Made by a program: the position numbers and the translations under genes | Assembly (NCBI GenBank): GCA_934591705.1 | Contig: CAKTPM010000021.1 | Coordinates: 1-22,921 of the forward strand | Source of the DNA: an uncultured Oscillospiraceae bacterium | GTDB lineage: Bacteria > Bacillota > Clostridia > Oscillospirales > Oscillospiraceae | Direction: 5' to 3' | Length of the DNA stretch: 22,921 nt | The notes under the pieces: generated by a model | The model's database searches: none | What the model saw: only the letters and a program-made list of their open reading frames with translations | Told to the model about the DNA's origin: nothing | In this document: piece by piece, positions 12,668 through 20,247 of the stretch | Position numbering within the stretch: position 1 is the first letter of the stretch | Layout: each line of letters begins with the position of its first letter

Positions 12668-14461
12668 ATGAGCGAAGAGAACATCTATACCTTTGAAAAC
12701 GAGCAGTATCGCAAGACCTATTGGCACACCTGCTCCCATGTGCTGGCCCAGGCCGTCAAGCGCCTGTGGCCGGAGGTGAAGCTGGCCATCGGCCCCAGCA
12801 TCGACAACGGCTTTTACTATGACCTGGACGCCCCCTTTGCCTTCACCCAGGACAACCTGGCGGAGATCGAGGCGGAGATGCGCAAGATCTGCAAGGAAAA
12901 GCTGAAGCTGGAGCGCTTTGAGCTGCCCCGTGAAGAGGCCATCCGCTTCATGGAGGAAAAGGACGAGCCCTACAAGGTGGAGCTTATCAACGACCTGCCG
13001 GAGGATGCCGTCATCAGCTTCTACAAGCAGGGCGAGTTCACCGACCTGTGCGCCGGCCCCCATGTGGACTCCACCGGCCGCATCAAGGGCAACGCCATCA
13101 AGCTCACCGCCTGCAACGCCGCCTACTGGCGGGGCGACTCCAGCCGCAAGCAGCTCCAGCGTATCTACGGCGTGGCCTTCCCCAAGAAGGAGGAGCTGGA
13201 CGAGTACCTCAAGCAGCGGGAAGAGGCCCTCAAGCGCGACCACAACAAGCTGGGCCGTGACCTGGAATACTTCACCACCGTGGACTATATCGGCCAGGGT
13301 CTGCCGGTGCTGCTGCCCAAGGGTGCCCGCACGGTGCAGCTTCTGCAGCGCTGGGTGGAGGACACCGAGCAGAAGCGGGGCTACCTGCTGACCAAGACCC
13401 CCCTGATGGCCAAGCGGGAGCTCTATAAGATCTCCGGCCACTGGGATCATTATCTGGACGGCATGTTCGTCATGGGCGACCCGGCGGACGAGACCAAGGA
13501 GTGCTTTGCCCTGCGGCCCATGACCTGCCCCTTCCAGTACCAGGTCTATCTCAACCGCCAGCGCTCCTACCGCGATCTGCCCATGCGCCTGGGCGAGACC
13601 TCCACGCTTTTCCGCAATGAGGACTCCGGCGAGATGCACGGTCTCATCCGCGTGCGGCAGTTCACCATCTCCGAGGGCCATCTCATCCTGCGGCCTGACC
13701 AGTTGGAGGAGGAGTTCAAGGGCTGCCTGGATCTGGCCAAGTATTGCCTGAGCACCCTGGGCCTGCTGGAGAAGTGCACCTTCCGCTTCTCTCAGTGGGA
13801 TCCGGCCAACCCCAACAACAAGTATGAGGGTACCACCGAACAGTGGGACCATGCCCAAAGCGTCATGGGCCAGATCCTGGAGGACCTGGGGGTGGAGTAC
13901 ACCGTGGGCATCGATGAGGCCGCCTTCTACGGCCCCAAGCTGGATATTCAGTATAAGAATGTCTTTGGCAAGGAGGATACCCTGGTCACCATCCAGATCG
14001 ATATGCTCCTGGCCCAGCGCTTCGGCATGTACTATATCGACGAAAACGGCGAAAAGGCCCTGCCCTATATCATCCACCGCACCTCCATGGGCTGCTACGA
14101 GCGCACCTTGGCCTACCTCATCGAGGAATACGCCGGCGCGCTGCCCACCTGGATGGTGGCCGAGCAGGCCCGTATCCTCCCGGTCACCGACCGCGCCGCC
14201 GACTATGCCGCCGCCATCGCCAAGGAGATGGAGGCCCAGGGCTTCCGGGTCACCGTGGACTACCGCAACGAGAAGATCGGCAAGAAGATCCGCGACGGCC
14301 AGATGGAGAAGATCCCCTATATGCTCATCGTGGGCGACCGGGATGTGGAGAACGGCACCGTCTCCCCGCGCCACCGTGCCGACGGTGACCTGGGCGCCAT
14401 GACCCCGGCGGAGTTCTATGCCCTCCTCCACGAGGTAGTGGATCAGAAGCTGAAAAAGTAA
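12668..14461 (+). CDS. thrS: Threonyl-tRNA synthetase without TGS domain
   Basis: A 597-residue class II synthetase that charges tRNA-Thr. It begins directly with the editing domain: H20 and H24 of HTCSH (HxxxH) and DLCAGPH with C128 and H132. The catalytic core has motif 2 in TSTLFRNEDSGEMHGLIRVRQF, zinc ligands C287 (MTCPF), H338 (ISEGH) and H470 (IIHRTSMG), and a C-terminal anticodon-binding domain (ILPVTDRAADYA, DYRNEKIGKKIRDGQMEKIP). The C287-H338 spacing of 51 equals that of the E. coli enzyme. The usual N-terminal TGS domain of about 60 residues is missing, so the enzyme is shorter than typical (about 640). GAAGGAGGA precedes ATG 12668; ATG 12650 overlaps that site and is not used. Regulated by the T-box leader. 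Confidence 0.96.
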   Translation: MSEENIYTFENEQYRKTYWHTCSHVLAQAVKRLWPEVKLAIGPSIDNGFYYDLDAPFAFTQDNLAEIEAEMRKICKEKLKLERFELPREEAIRFMEEKDEPYKVELINDLPEDAVISFYKQGEFTDLCAGPHVDSTGRIKGNAIKLTACNAAYWRGDSSRKQLQRIYGVAFPKKEELDEYLKQREEALKRDHNKLGRDLEYFTTVDYIGQGLPVLLPKGARTVQLLQRWVEDTEQKRGYLLTKTPLMAKRELYKISGHWDHYLDGMFVMGDPADETKECFALRPMTCPFQYQVYLNRQRSYRDLPMRLGETSTLFRNEDSGEMHGLIRVRQFTISEGHLILRPDQLEEEFKGCLDLAKYCLSTLGLLEKCTFRFSQWDPANPNNKYEGTTEQWDHAQSVMGQILEDLGVEYTVGIDEAAFYGPKLDIQYKNVFGKEDTLVTIQIDMLLAQRFGMYYIDENGEKALPYIIHRTSMGCYERTLAYLIEEYAGALPTWMVAEQARILPVTDRAADYAAAIAKEMEAQGFRVTVDYRNEKIGKKIRDGQMEKIPYMLIVGDRDVENGTVSPRHRADGDLGAMTPAEFYALLHEVVDQKLKK

Positions 14462-14482
14462 ATCCCCCAACAGCAAAACAGT

Positions 14483-14516
14483 AAAAAAGCGCTCAGCCAC
14501 GGCTGAGCGCTTTTTC
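14483..14516. terminator. Bidirectional terminator between thrS and the ABC operon
   Basis: AAAAAGCGCTCAGCC and GGCTGAGCGCTTTTT (14484-14498, 14501-14515) form a long stem with a very short loop; A- and T-runs suit both convergent transcripts. Confidence 0.9.
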
Positions 14517-14518
14517 CG

Positions 14519-15109
14519 TCACTTTTCACTTCCTCCCAGGCGGAGGACATGGCCCCCTAAGTAGGCGGCCTCGGCGTCCTCATGGGTCACCAGCACCACC
14601 GTCTTCCCGGCGGCCTCGGTGCGGATATAGTCCATCACCTGCCGCCGCAGGGGGCTGTCCAGGCCCTTGAAGGGCTCATCCAGCAGCAGGGCGTCGCCGC
14701 CATAGAGCACCGCCCGGGCGATGGCCACCCGCCGGGCCATGCCGCCGGAGAGCTGGGCCACGCTCTTGCGGCAGTCCCTCTCCGGGAGCCCCAGGGCTCC
14801 CAAATGCCGGAGAATGACGCCCTCCTCCAGGGCTCTGCCGGTGACAAGCCGGATGTTGGCCAGGGCGGAGAAGCACTCGCAGAGACGGTTTTCCTGGAAC
14901 ACGAACCCCACCCGGGCGGGCATCCCCTCCACGCGGCCGCTCTCCGGCTGCTCCAAACCCGCCAGACACCGCAGAAGGGTGGTTTTGCCGCAGCCGGAGG
15001 GGCCCATCAGGCAGGTGATGCGCCCGGCGGGGAGGGTGAGCGTAAGATTCTCCAGGACCTTTTTTTCGCCAAAGCCCTTGGTGAGCTGCACAATGCGAAT
15101 ATCCTCCAT
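14519..15109 (-). CDS. ABC importer ATPase, nitrate/sulfonate/taurine type
   Basis: A 196-residue ATP-binding subunit: Walker A GPSGCGKTT (36-44), Q-loop FVFQENRL, signature LSGGMARRVAIARA, Walker B ALLLDEPFKGLD and switch VTHEDAEA. The LLLDEPF-x-LD form and QENRL motif are typical of SsuB/TauB-like ATPases. It is shorter than usual (about 240-260) because the extra C-terminal region is missing, but all catalytic motifs are present. Its ATG shares one base with the permease stop (TGATG) and has GGGAGG 7 bases upstream, hence the start at 15109 rather than the in-frame ATG at 15124. It would energise the permease encoded just upstream. Confidence 0.9.
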   Translation of the reverse strand: MEDIRIVQLTKGFGEKKVLENLTLTLPAGRITCLMGPSGCGKTTLLRCLAGLEQPESGRVEGMPARVGFVFQENRLCECFSALANIRLVTGRALEEGVILRHLGALGLPERDCRKSVAQLSGGMARRVAIARAVLYGGDALLLDEPFKGLDSPLRRQVMDYIRTEAAGKTVVLVTHEDAEAAYLGGHVLRLGGSEK

Positions 15110-15858
15110 CAGCGGGCCTCCCATCTTGCAAGGCCCCGCTTCAGGGCCCGCACCAGCAGCTTTTCCAGTCCCACGCTCAGGGCCACGATGAGCACCGTCC
15201 AGCTCAGGAGGTCGCAGGTCTCAAAGTAGATCTTGGACTCATAGAGCTTCTCGCCCATGGAGCCGCTCACCACGCCGATGACCTCCGCCGCCACGCCGGC
15301 CTTCCAGGCCAGGCCCGCCCCCACGGAGCAGGCCGAGAGCAAAAAGGGCTTCATGTGGGGTAGGTAGATATACCCCAGCCGCCGCCTCCAGGGCACCCGG
15401 TAAAGGGCCGCCATCTCCAAAAGTGCCCCGTCCGCACTGCGGATGCCCTGGAGGGTATTGCCGTACACCACCGGGAACACCATCAAAAACGCGATGAATA
15501 CCGCCAGCTGCCGGCCGGAGAGCCAGATGAGGGCGATGATGATAAACGACGCCACCGGCACCGACCGGACGGTGACCACATAGGGCCACAGAAGGGTCTC
15601 CAGCAGGGGAAAGCGCCCTGCCGCGATGCCCAGGGCTACCCCGGTGACCGCCGCCAGCAGAAAGCCGCCGCCGATGCGCAGCAGGGAGAAGAGCACCGTG
15701 GCGAAAAAGCCCTCCTCCCGCCAGATGGTGGTGAGCCGCAGGGCCACCTGGGTGGGGGCACACAGCAGCATGGGCAGATCCACGGCCATGGCCGCCGCCT
15801 GCCACAGGGCCAGCGCCAGGAGCACCGCCATGCATTTTTGTACCGTGCTTTTTTTCAT
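15109..15858 (-). CDS. ABC importer permease, SsuC/TauC-like
   Basis: A 249-residue inner-membrane protein with about six hydrophobic segments. The coupling-loop region has the binding-protein-dependent permease pattern: ALLEMAALYRVPWRRRLGYI followed by YLPHMKPFLLSACSVGAGLAWK, which corresponds to the EAA motif of SsuC-type permeases. N-terminal residues 1-30 form the first membrane segment. It starts directly after the binding-protein stop (TAAATG) and is coupled to the ATPase downstream. The substrate cannot be read from the sequence; the family takes up sulfonates, nitrate, or thiamine precursors. Confidence 0.9.
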   Translation of the reverse strand: MKKSTVQKCMAVLLALALWQAAAMAVDLPMLLCAPTQVALRLTTIWREEGFFATVLFSLLRIGGGFLLAAVTGVALGIAAGRFPLLETLLWPYVVTVRSVPVASFIIIALIWLSGRQLAVFIAFLMVFPVVYGNTLQGIRSADGALLEMAALYRVPWRRRLGYIYLPHMKPFLLSACSVGAGLAWKAGVAAEVIGVVSGSMGEKLYESKIYFETCDLLSWTVLIVALSVGLEKLLVRALKRGLARWEAR

Positions 15859-16869
15859 TTAAGCGTCGGCCTCGGCGCCGGGGAGAAAGAAGAAGTCGTC
15901 CCCGGGCATGGCGCCGCCCACGGCCTTGGGATTTTGGTCAAAGAGCACCTGCAGATAGCCGGAGGCGGCCTTCACCATGTCCGCCCCGGTGATACACACG
16001 ATGTTGCAGTAGGGTAGGGCCTTTTCGGCAATGGCGGCCTTCTCCAAAATGCCGTAGTGCTCAATGAGCTGGGCGCAGGCCGCCGGATCCTCGGCGCTGA
16101 AGGCGGTGGAGGCGGCATATTCCTCCAGGAAGGTCTCTACGGCCTCCGGATGGCTCTCGGCAAATTCCCGGCGCACCACCAGGCACCCGGTGATGCACTG
16201 GCTGCCGTTTTGGAGGGCGTCCCACGCCGCCGTCAGATCCAGGGCCACGGAGAGACCCTCCAGCTTCCCCTGGGCCACGGTGACAAAGGGCTGGGGCAGC
16301 ATGGCGACGGCGTGGTCACTCTGGGCCATGGCCGCCACCACCTCGGCGTGTTCATTCTTCCACTCCACGGTCACATCCGTGCCGGGGGTGAGGCCGTTCT
16401 CCGCCAGGAGGTAGTTGAGCACATATTCCGGGGAGGCACCCTTGCCGGAGGAGAGAATGGTCTGCCCCCGGAGATCCTCCCAGGAGGTGACGGTCTTTTC
16501 CCCCTTCTCCACGATGTACAGCACACCCAGGGTGTTCACCGCCAGCATCTCCACGGCGCCCTGGGAGTTATTATAAAGCACCGCCGCCAGGTTGGCGGGC
16601 ACCGCCAGGATGTCCAGCTCCCCCTTCAAAAGCAGGGGCGTCAGCTCGTCGGCGGCCCCGGCCAGCTGATAGGTATAGTTCTGCCGGGCGCTGCCCTTGT
16701 CCGCGGCATCAAAAAGGGAAACCATGCCCATGGCCGTGGGGCCCTTGAGAGCGCCCAGACGCACGGTGACGGCCTCGCCGCCACCGTCGGCAGGGGGCTG
16801 GGTCTTGCCGCAGGCACACAGGGACAAAGCCAGCAGCAGGGATAAAAGCAGGCAAAGCAGTTTTTTCAT
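15859..16869 (-). CDS. ABC importer substrate-binding lipoprotein
   Basis: A 336-residue extracellular binding protein. Residues 1-20 are a lipoprotein signal (MKKLLCLLLSLLLALSLCAC) with the lipid-anchored cysteine probably C20 before GKTQPP. The mature part begins with VTVRLGALKGPTAMGMVSLF and has the ELTPLLLKGELDILAVPANLAA and WKNEHAEVVAAMAQSDHAVAML patterns of NMT1/ThiY- and SsuA-like proteins. It would deliver substrate to the SsuC-like permease. AGAAAGG lies about 11 bases before ATG 16869, a rather weak site. First gene of the three-gene operon, divergent from the hydrogenase. The ligand is unknown. Confidence 0.9.
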   Translation of the reverse strand: MKKLLCLLLSLLLALSLCACGKTQPPADGGGEAVTVRLGALKGPTAMGMVSLFDAADKGSARQNYTYQLAGAADELTPLLLKGELDILAVPANLAAVLYNNSQGAVEMLAVNTLGVLYIVEKGEKTVTSWEDLRGQTILSSGKGASPEYVLNYLLAENGLTPGTDVTVEWKNEHAEVVAAMAQSDHAVAMLPQPFVTVAQGKLEGLSVALDLTAAWDALQNGSQCITGCLVVRREFAESHPEAVETFLEEYAASTAFSAEDPAACAQLIEHYGILEKAAIAEKALPYCNIVCITGADMVKAASGYLQVLFDQNPKAVGGAMPGDDFFFLPGAEADA

Positions 16870-16901
16870 AGGAAGTCCGACCTTTCTCTTGATATGACCC
16901 C

Positions 16902-16907
16902 ATTATA
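16902..16907 (-). promoter_or_regulatory. Probable -10 box of the ABC importer operon
   Basis: A perfect TATAAT on the minus strand lies about 33 bases upstream of the binding-protein start. No good -35 at standard spacing is visible, which would fit activator-dependent expression. Confidence 0.5.
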
Positions 16908-16929
16908 CGCCCTCCGGCGGCAGGAGTTC

Positions 16930-16943
16930 GTTGCTCAAGCAAC
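16930..16943. repeat. Inverted repeat between divergent ABC and hydrogenase promoters
   Basis: GTTGCTCAAGCAAC is a two-fold symmetric site (GTTGCT / AGCAAC) placed upstream of the ABC -10 box and about 24 bases before the hydrogenase -35. It is a candidate regulator-binding site for one or both genes. Confidence 0.45.
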
Positions 16944-16966
16944 CAAGCCGACACATTGTGAAGCTA

Positions 16967-16995
16967 TTGACGAAAAGCGGAAAAACTGGTAGAAT
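16967..16995 (+). promoter_or_regulatory. Promoter of the [FeFe] hydrogenase gene
   Basis: TTGACG (16967-16972) and TAGAAT (16990-16995) are 17 bases apart. Confidence 0.75.
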
Positions 16996-17032
16996 GAAAA
17001 CCGAAAATAAGCGTCCAGAGGGAGGACCTGAT

Positions 17033-18571
17033 ATGCGAAATACCCAATGCGACATCACCAATATGCGCAAGAATATCTTTGCCGAGGTGGCCAAGATGGC
17101 CTACGACGGCGACTATTCCCGGATGGAGAAGCTGCCCTATGACATCGTCCCCGGCGAGGTGGGCAAGCAGCGGGATTCCATCTTCCTGGAGCGGGCCATT
17201 GTGGGCGAGCGCATTCGCCTGGCCATGGGCCTGCCCCTGCGGAAAATGAGCGAGCTGAGCAACCTCTCCGACGGCATCGAGGAGAGCGCCGTGGCGGAGA
17301 AGTACTATGATCCCCCCCTGATCAATGTCATCAAATTTGCCTGCAACGCCTGTCCGGAGACCCACTATGAGGTCACCAACGCCTGCCAGGGCTGCCTGGC
17401 CCACCACTGCTCCAACGCCTGCCCCAAGGACGCCATCACCTTTGACCGGGGCAAGGCCCGGATCGACCAGAGCAAGTGCATCAAGTGCGGCAAGTGCAGG
17501 CAGAGCTGCTCCTACCAGGCCATCATCCGCTTCGAGCGGCCCTGCGCCGAGTCCTGCGGCATGAACGCCATCGGCAGCGACGCCTTCGGCCGGGCGCAGA
17601 TCGACTATGACAAGTGCGTCAGCTGCGGCATGTGCCTGGTGAACTGCCCCTTCGGGGCCATCGTGGACAAGGGGCAGCTTTTCCAGCTCATCCACTCCAT
17701 CCGCCAGGGGGATAAGGTCATTGCCATCATCGCCCCGGCCTTCTGGGGCCAGTTCGGCGAGAGCGTTACCCCCGGGCAGATCCTGGAGGCCATGAAGATC
17801 CTGGGCTTTGCCGCTCTGGAGGAGGTGGCCATCGGCGCGGACCTGTGCGCCATCGAGGAGGCCGAGGAGTTCCTGCGGGAGGTACCCGAGAACCAGCCCT
17901 TTATGGCCACCTCCTGCTGCCCTGCCTGGTCGGTGATGGCCAAAAAGGAGTTCCCCGGCATGGCCCCCTATATCTCCATGACCATGACCCCCATGGTGCT
18001 CACCGCCCGGCTCATGAAGCGCCGCAACCCCGGCTGCAAGATCGCCTTCATCGGTCCCTGCGCCGCCAAGAAGCTGGAGGCCAGCCGCCGGACCATCCGC
18101 AGCGATGTGGACTTTGTGCTGACCTTTGAGGAGCTCCGGGGCATGTTCGAGGCCAAGAGCATCGACTTTTCCCAGATCCCCAACACCCCCGCCAACTACG
18201 AGGCCTCCGCCCCCGGCGTGGGCTTTGCCGCCTCCGGCGGCGTGGCCGCCGCGGTGGAGGGCATCATCAAGCAGAAGCACCCGGAGCTGGAGGTAAAAAC
18301 GGTCTACGCCGAGGGCCTCAAGGAGTGCCGCCATATGCTGCGTATGGCCCGCACCGGCAAGTACGACGGGTACCTTCTGGAGGGCATGGCCTGCCCCGGC
18401 GGGTGCATCGCCGGCGCCGGCGTGGTGCAGCCCCCGGAGAAGTCCAAGCGGGTCCTGGAGCAGTATAAGAAGGCAGCGCCCCTCAGCAGCCCGCTGGATT
18501 CGGCCTATGTGGAGGATATTTATCTCATCCACGAGGATCCCGAGGAATGGGGCAGCGTATCCCACCATTGA
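17033..18571 (+). CDS. Monomeric [FeFe] hydrogenase, group B-like
   Basis: A 512-residue iron hydrogenase that interconverts protons and H2, probably with ferredoxin, in the cytosol. The N-terminal part (about 104-215) is a cysteine-rich ferredoxin-like region: an unusual CNACPETHYEVTNACQGC segment, then CPKDAITFD, CIKCGKCRQSC and CVSCGMCLVNCPFGAIV. The H-cluster domain follows with L1 TSCCPAW (proton-relay C295 and ligand C296), L2 GPCAAKK (C343) and L3 EGMACPGGC (C454, C458). L2 has G in place of the M of MPCxxK, and L3 continues AGAG instead of GGG. These features, the size and the absence of an N-terminal 2Fe-2S domain suggest group B rather than the CpI type. GGGAGGACCTGAT precedes ATG 17033. 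No maturases HydE, F or G lie in the window. Confidence 0.93.
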   Translation: MRNTQCDITNMRKNIFAEVAKMAYDGDYSRMEKLPYDIVPGEVGKQRDSIFLERAIVGERIRLAMGLPLRKMSELSNLSDGIEESAVAEKYYDPPLINVIKFACNACPETHYEVTNACQGCLAHHCSNACPKDAITFDRGKARIDQSKCIKCGKCRQSCSYQAIIRFERPCAESCGMNAIGSDAFGRAQIDYDKCVSCGMCLVNCPFGAIVDKGQLFQLIHSIRQGDKVIAIIAPAFWGQFGESVTPGQILEAMKILGFAALEEVAIGADLCAIEEAEEFLREVPENQPFMATSCCPAWSVMAKKEFPGMAPYISMTMTPMVLTARLMKRRNPGCKIAFIGPCAAKKLEASRRTIRSDVDFVLTFEELRGMFEAKSIDFSQIPNTPANYEASAPGVGFAASGGVAAAVEGIIKQKHPELEVKTVYAEGLKECRHMLRMARTGKYDGYLLEGMACPGGCIAGAGVVQPPEKSKRVLEQYKKAAPLSSPLDSAYVEDIYLIHEDPEEWGSVSHH

Positions 18572-18609
18572 TCGCATTTGATCCCATAGATTACATTTGA
18601 TCGCATTCC

Positions 18610-18639
18610 CGAAATGCCGCCCCGCAGGGCGGCATTTCG
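18610..18639 (+). terminator. Hairpin after the hydrogenase gene
   Basis: CGAAATGCCGCCC (18610-18622) and GGGCGGCATTTCG (18627-18639) form a perfect 13-base-pair stem with loop CGCA. No T-run follows, so it may act as an RNA-stabilising or weak terminator structure. Between it and the stop is a short repetitive stretch with TTTGATCGCATT-like words. Confidence 0.6.
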
Positions 18640-18795
18640 CTTGCCTGGGTCGGCGATGTGGACCGCCACACCCTGCTCTATGTCAAGGAGGACACCGGGG
18701 TGATCATGGCCAAAACGGACCCGCCTCTGTCCGCCTTCGTGTTCAACGACCCCAGCATGGTCTGCGCCTTCTGGGACTACCTGTCGGGGATGTGA
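18640..18795 (+). pseudogene. C-terminal gene fragment
   Basis: The frame reads LAWVGDVDRHTLLYVKEDTG, then VIMAKTDPPLSAFVFNDPSM and VCAFWDYLSGM before a stop. Its composition and codon use are those of a real gene, but no start codon or ribosome binding site precedes it and the frame runs backward only into the hairpin. It looks like the surviving C-terminal 51 residues of a gene whose front was deleted, perhaps a regulator of the HTH type; I do not identify the family with confidence. Confidence 0.5.
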
Positions 18796-18832
18796 AGCGG
18801 GCAGTATTCCCTTGGCCGGCGGCGAATTTCAT

Positions 18833-18866
18833 TAAAAAAAGGCAGCTGCTGCAGCAGCTGCCTTTT
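18833..18866 (-). terminator. Terminator of tRNA-Leu
   Basis: The sequence is a palindrome centred on CTGCTGCAGCAG with AAAAAGGCAG and CTGCCTTTTT arms, directly after the tRNA 3' end on the minus strand, ending in a T-run on that strand. Confidence 0.85.
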
Positions 18867-18949
18867 TGGTACGGGTAACAGGACTTGAACCTGCACGGTT
18901 GCCCACCGGAACCTAAATCCGGCGCGTCTGCCAATTCCGCCATACCCGC
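18867..18949 (-). tRNA. tRNA-Leu(TAG)
   Basis: The minus strand folds into a class II tRNA of 83 bases with encoded CCA. The acceptor is GCGGGTA/TACCCGT (G-U at the first pair), the D-arm GCGG-AATTGGCAGA, and the anticodon stem CCGGA/TCCGG around TTTAGGT (anticodon TAG, leucine). It has a long variable arm (TGGGCAACCGT) and the T-arm CAGG-TTCAAGT-CCTG. Discriminator A is as expected for leucine. Confidence 0.95.
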
Positions 18950-18994
18950 GTTTTTTAGTGGAAAACGGAGGGAGAGCCCCGCTTTTCCTCAGCG

Positions 18995-19023
18995 AGTATA
19001 GCACAATTCGCGCGGCGATACAA
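18995..19023 (-). promoter_or_regulatory. Promoter of tRNA-Leu
   Basis: On the minus strand TTGTAT (19018-19023) and TATACT (18995-19000) are 17 bases apart, with a TGC extended -10. The string AATTGTGCTATACT is identical to the suf promoter. Confidence 0.75.
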
Positions 19024-19043
19024 GCACAACTTGGCCTGCGGCT

Positions 19044-19565
19044 CTATCCGAAGAACAGCCGCACGCACAGGGCGGCGGCGAGGAAGGCGGTGAGATCCGC
19101 CGTCAGGGCCGCCAGGAGAGTGTAGCGGGTCCGGCGGATGCCCGCGGCGCCGAAGTACACGGACACGGTGTAGAAGGTGGTCTCCGTGGAGCCCAGCATC
19201 ACCGCCGCCGTGCGGCCCACGGTGCTGTTCGGGCCGTAGGTCTCCATGAGCTCGCTGCCCACGGCCAGGGCCCCGGAGCCGCTGAGGGGCCGGATGAGCA
19301 GCAGGGGCGCCACCTCCTCCGGAATGCCCAGCCGGCGCAGGATAGGGGCGGCCAGAGCCGTGAGAAAATCCAGGGCGCCGGAGGCCCGGAGCATAGCGCA
19401 GGCGGTGAGCAGCGCCACCAGGGAGGGGAGGATGCGCCCCAGCACCGGCAGGCCCCCTGCCGCGCCCTCCGTGAGGGCCCCGCAGACATCCACCCGCCGC
19501 CGCAGGGCCGCCGCGGACACGCCCAGCAGCAGCACCGGGATGAGAAAGGAGGAGAGGGCCCTCAC
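19044..19565 (-). CDS. spmB: Spore maturation protein SpmB
   Basis: A 173-residue membrane protein of the nucleoside-recognition (Gate) family. Recognisable parts are FLIPVLLLGVSAAALRRRVDV, GLPVLGRILPSLVALLTACA, LLLIRPLSGSGALAV and VMLGSTETTFYTVSVYFGAAGI followed by RRTRYTLLAAL; the last is the SpmB hallmark. With SpmA it is needed for dehydration of the spore core. The start is taken as GTG 19565, because it overlaps the spmA stop (GTGA) and gives the family length of about 175; the open frame upstream of it runs antisense-like through spmA with no homology. Its presence indicates an endospore former. Confidence 0.9.
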   Translation of the reverse strand: MRALSSFLIPVLLLGVSAAALRRRVDVCGALTEGAAGGLPVLGRILPSLVALLTACAMLRASGALDFLTALAAPILRRLGIPEEVAPLLLIRPLSGSGALAVGSELMETYGPNSTVGRTAAVMLGSTETTFYTVSVYFGAAGIRRTRYTLLAALTADLTAFLAAALCVRLFFG

Positions 19566-20137
19566 CGCCACACCCTCCCCAAAAGCCGGGCCATCCCCAG
19601 GCCGGCGGCCACGGAAAGAGCGCTGCTGAGCCACACCGCCGGGAGGATGTCCAGAGGCGTCCGGCAGCCGCAGGCACTGCGCACGGCGGCCACGGTGGTG
19701 GGCAGAAGCTGGATGGAGGCGGTGTTGAGCACCACCAGCCGGCACAGCTCGTCGCTGGCGGTGCCGCCGCAGCCCCGGGCCATGGCGCAGGCCGCCCGGA
19801 TGCCCAGGGGGGTGGCGGCATTGCCCAGCCCCAGCAGGTTGGCGCACACATTCCCGCTGACGGCGGCCAGGGTGTCCTCCTCCCGGCTGGCCCGGGGGAG
19901 GATACGCCGCAGCAGGGGCCGCAGCAGGGCCGCCAGCTTGCCCTCGAGGCCGCTGCGGACCGCCGTCTCCATGACGCCGCACCACAGCAAAAACGGCCCC
20001 GCCAGGGAAATGCACAGCTCCACGGCGCTCTGGGCCCCCGCCATGGCTCCGGCGGAAACGGCGTCCATGCGGCCGTTTATGGCCCCGAATACCACCGCCA
20101 GGGCCGCCATTGCCACCCATATCCACGAAAGCGCCAT
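19562..20137 (-). CDS. spmA: Spore maturation protein SpmA
   Basis: A 191-residue membrane protein, partner of SpmB. It starts MALSWIWVAMAALAVVFGAI followed by NGR, then has LAGPFLLWCGVMETAVRSGL, SGNVCANLLGLGNAATPLGI and LCRLVVLNTASIQLLPTT, all characteristic of SpmA. GAGGGTGA lies 4-5 bases before ATG 20137. The gene is the first of a two-gene operon and is divergent from uppP, sharing about 110 bases of upstream DNA. A sporulation sigma promoter is expected in that stretch but I cannot assign one with confidence. Confidence 0.93.
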   Translation of the reverse strand: MALSWIWVAMAALAVVFGAINGRMDAVSAGAMAGAQSAVELCISLAGPFLLWCGVMETAVRSGLEGKLAALLRPLLRRILPRASREEDTLAAVSGNVCANLLGLGNAATPLGIRAACAMARGCGGTASDELCRLVVLNTASIQLLPTTVAAVRSACGCRTPLDILPAVWLSSALSVAAGLGMARLLGRVWR

Positions 20138-20182
20138 CTGCTCACCCTCTGAAAAAATTTAGTGGTAATTACTATGCGGCTA

Positions 20183-20191
20183 TGTTATAAT
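20183..20191 (+). promoter_or_regulatory. Extended -10 promoter of uppP
   Basis: TGTTATAAT combines a perfect TATAAT (20186-20191) with an upstream TG; the -35 region (TGGTAA) is weak. Confidence 0.6.
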
Positions 20192-20247
20192 AAAGAACTA
20201 CGGTACATATCCCATAGTATATTCTGAAGAATGGGAGGAGCATATAT

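Noticed and set aside
12593..14500. A 635-codon open frame antisense to thrS
   Set aside because: Low-complexity Gly/Leu/His/Val translation with no domain; it is the GC-rich complement of a clearly coding thrS.
16964..18577. A 537-codon open frame antisense to the hydrogenase
   Set aside because: Same Gly/Ala/His/Leu-rich shadow pattern; the opposite strand carries all hydrogenase motifs.
18867..18949. tRNA-Leu as a possible integration site
   Set aside because: The tRNA is followed at once by its own terminator and there is no integrase or duplicated tRNA segment nearby.
19566..20126. Upstream extension of the spmB frame to 360 codons
   Set aside because: The added part is Gly/Arg-rich out-of-frame spmA; the GTGA overlap start at 19565 fits the family length.
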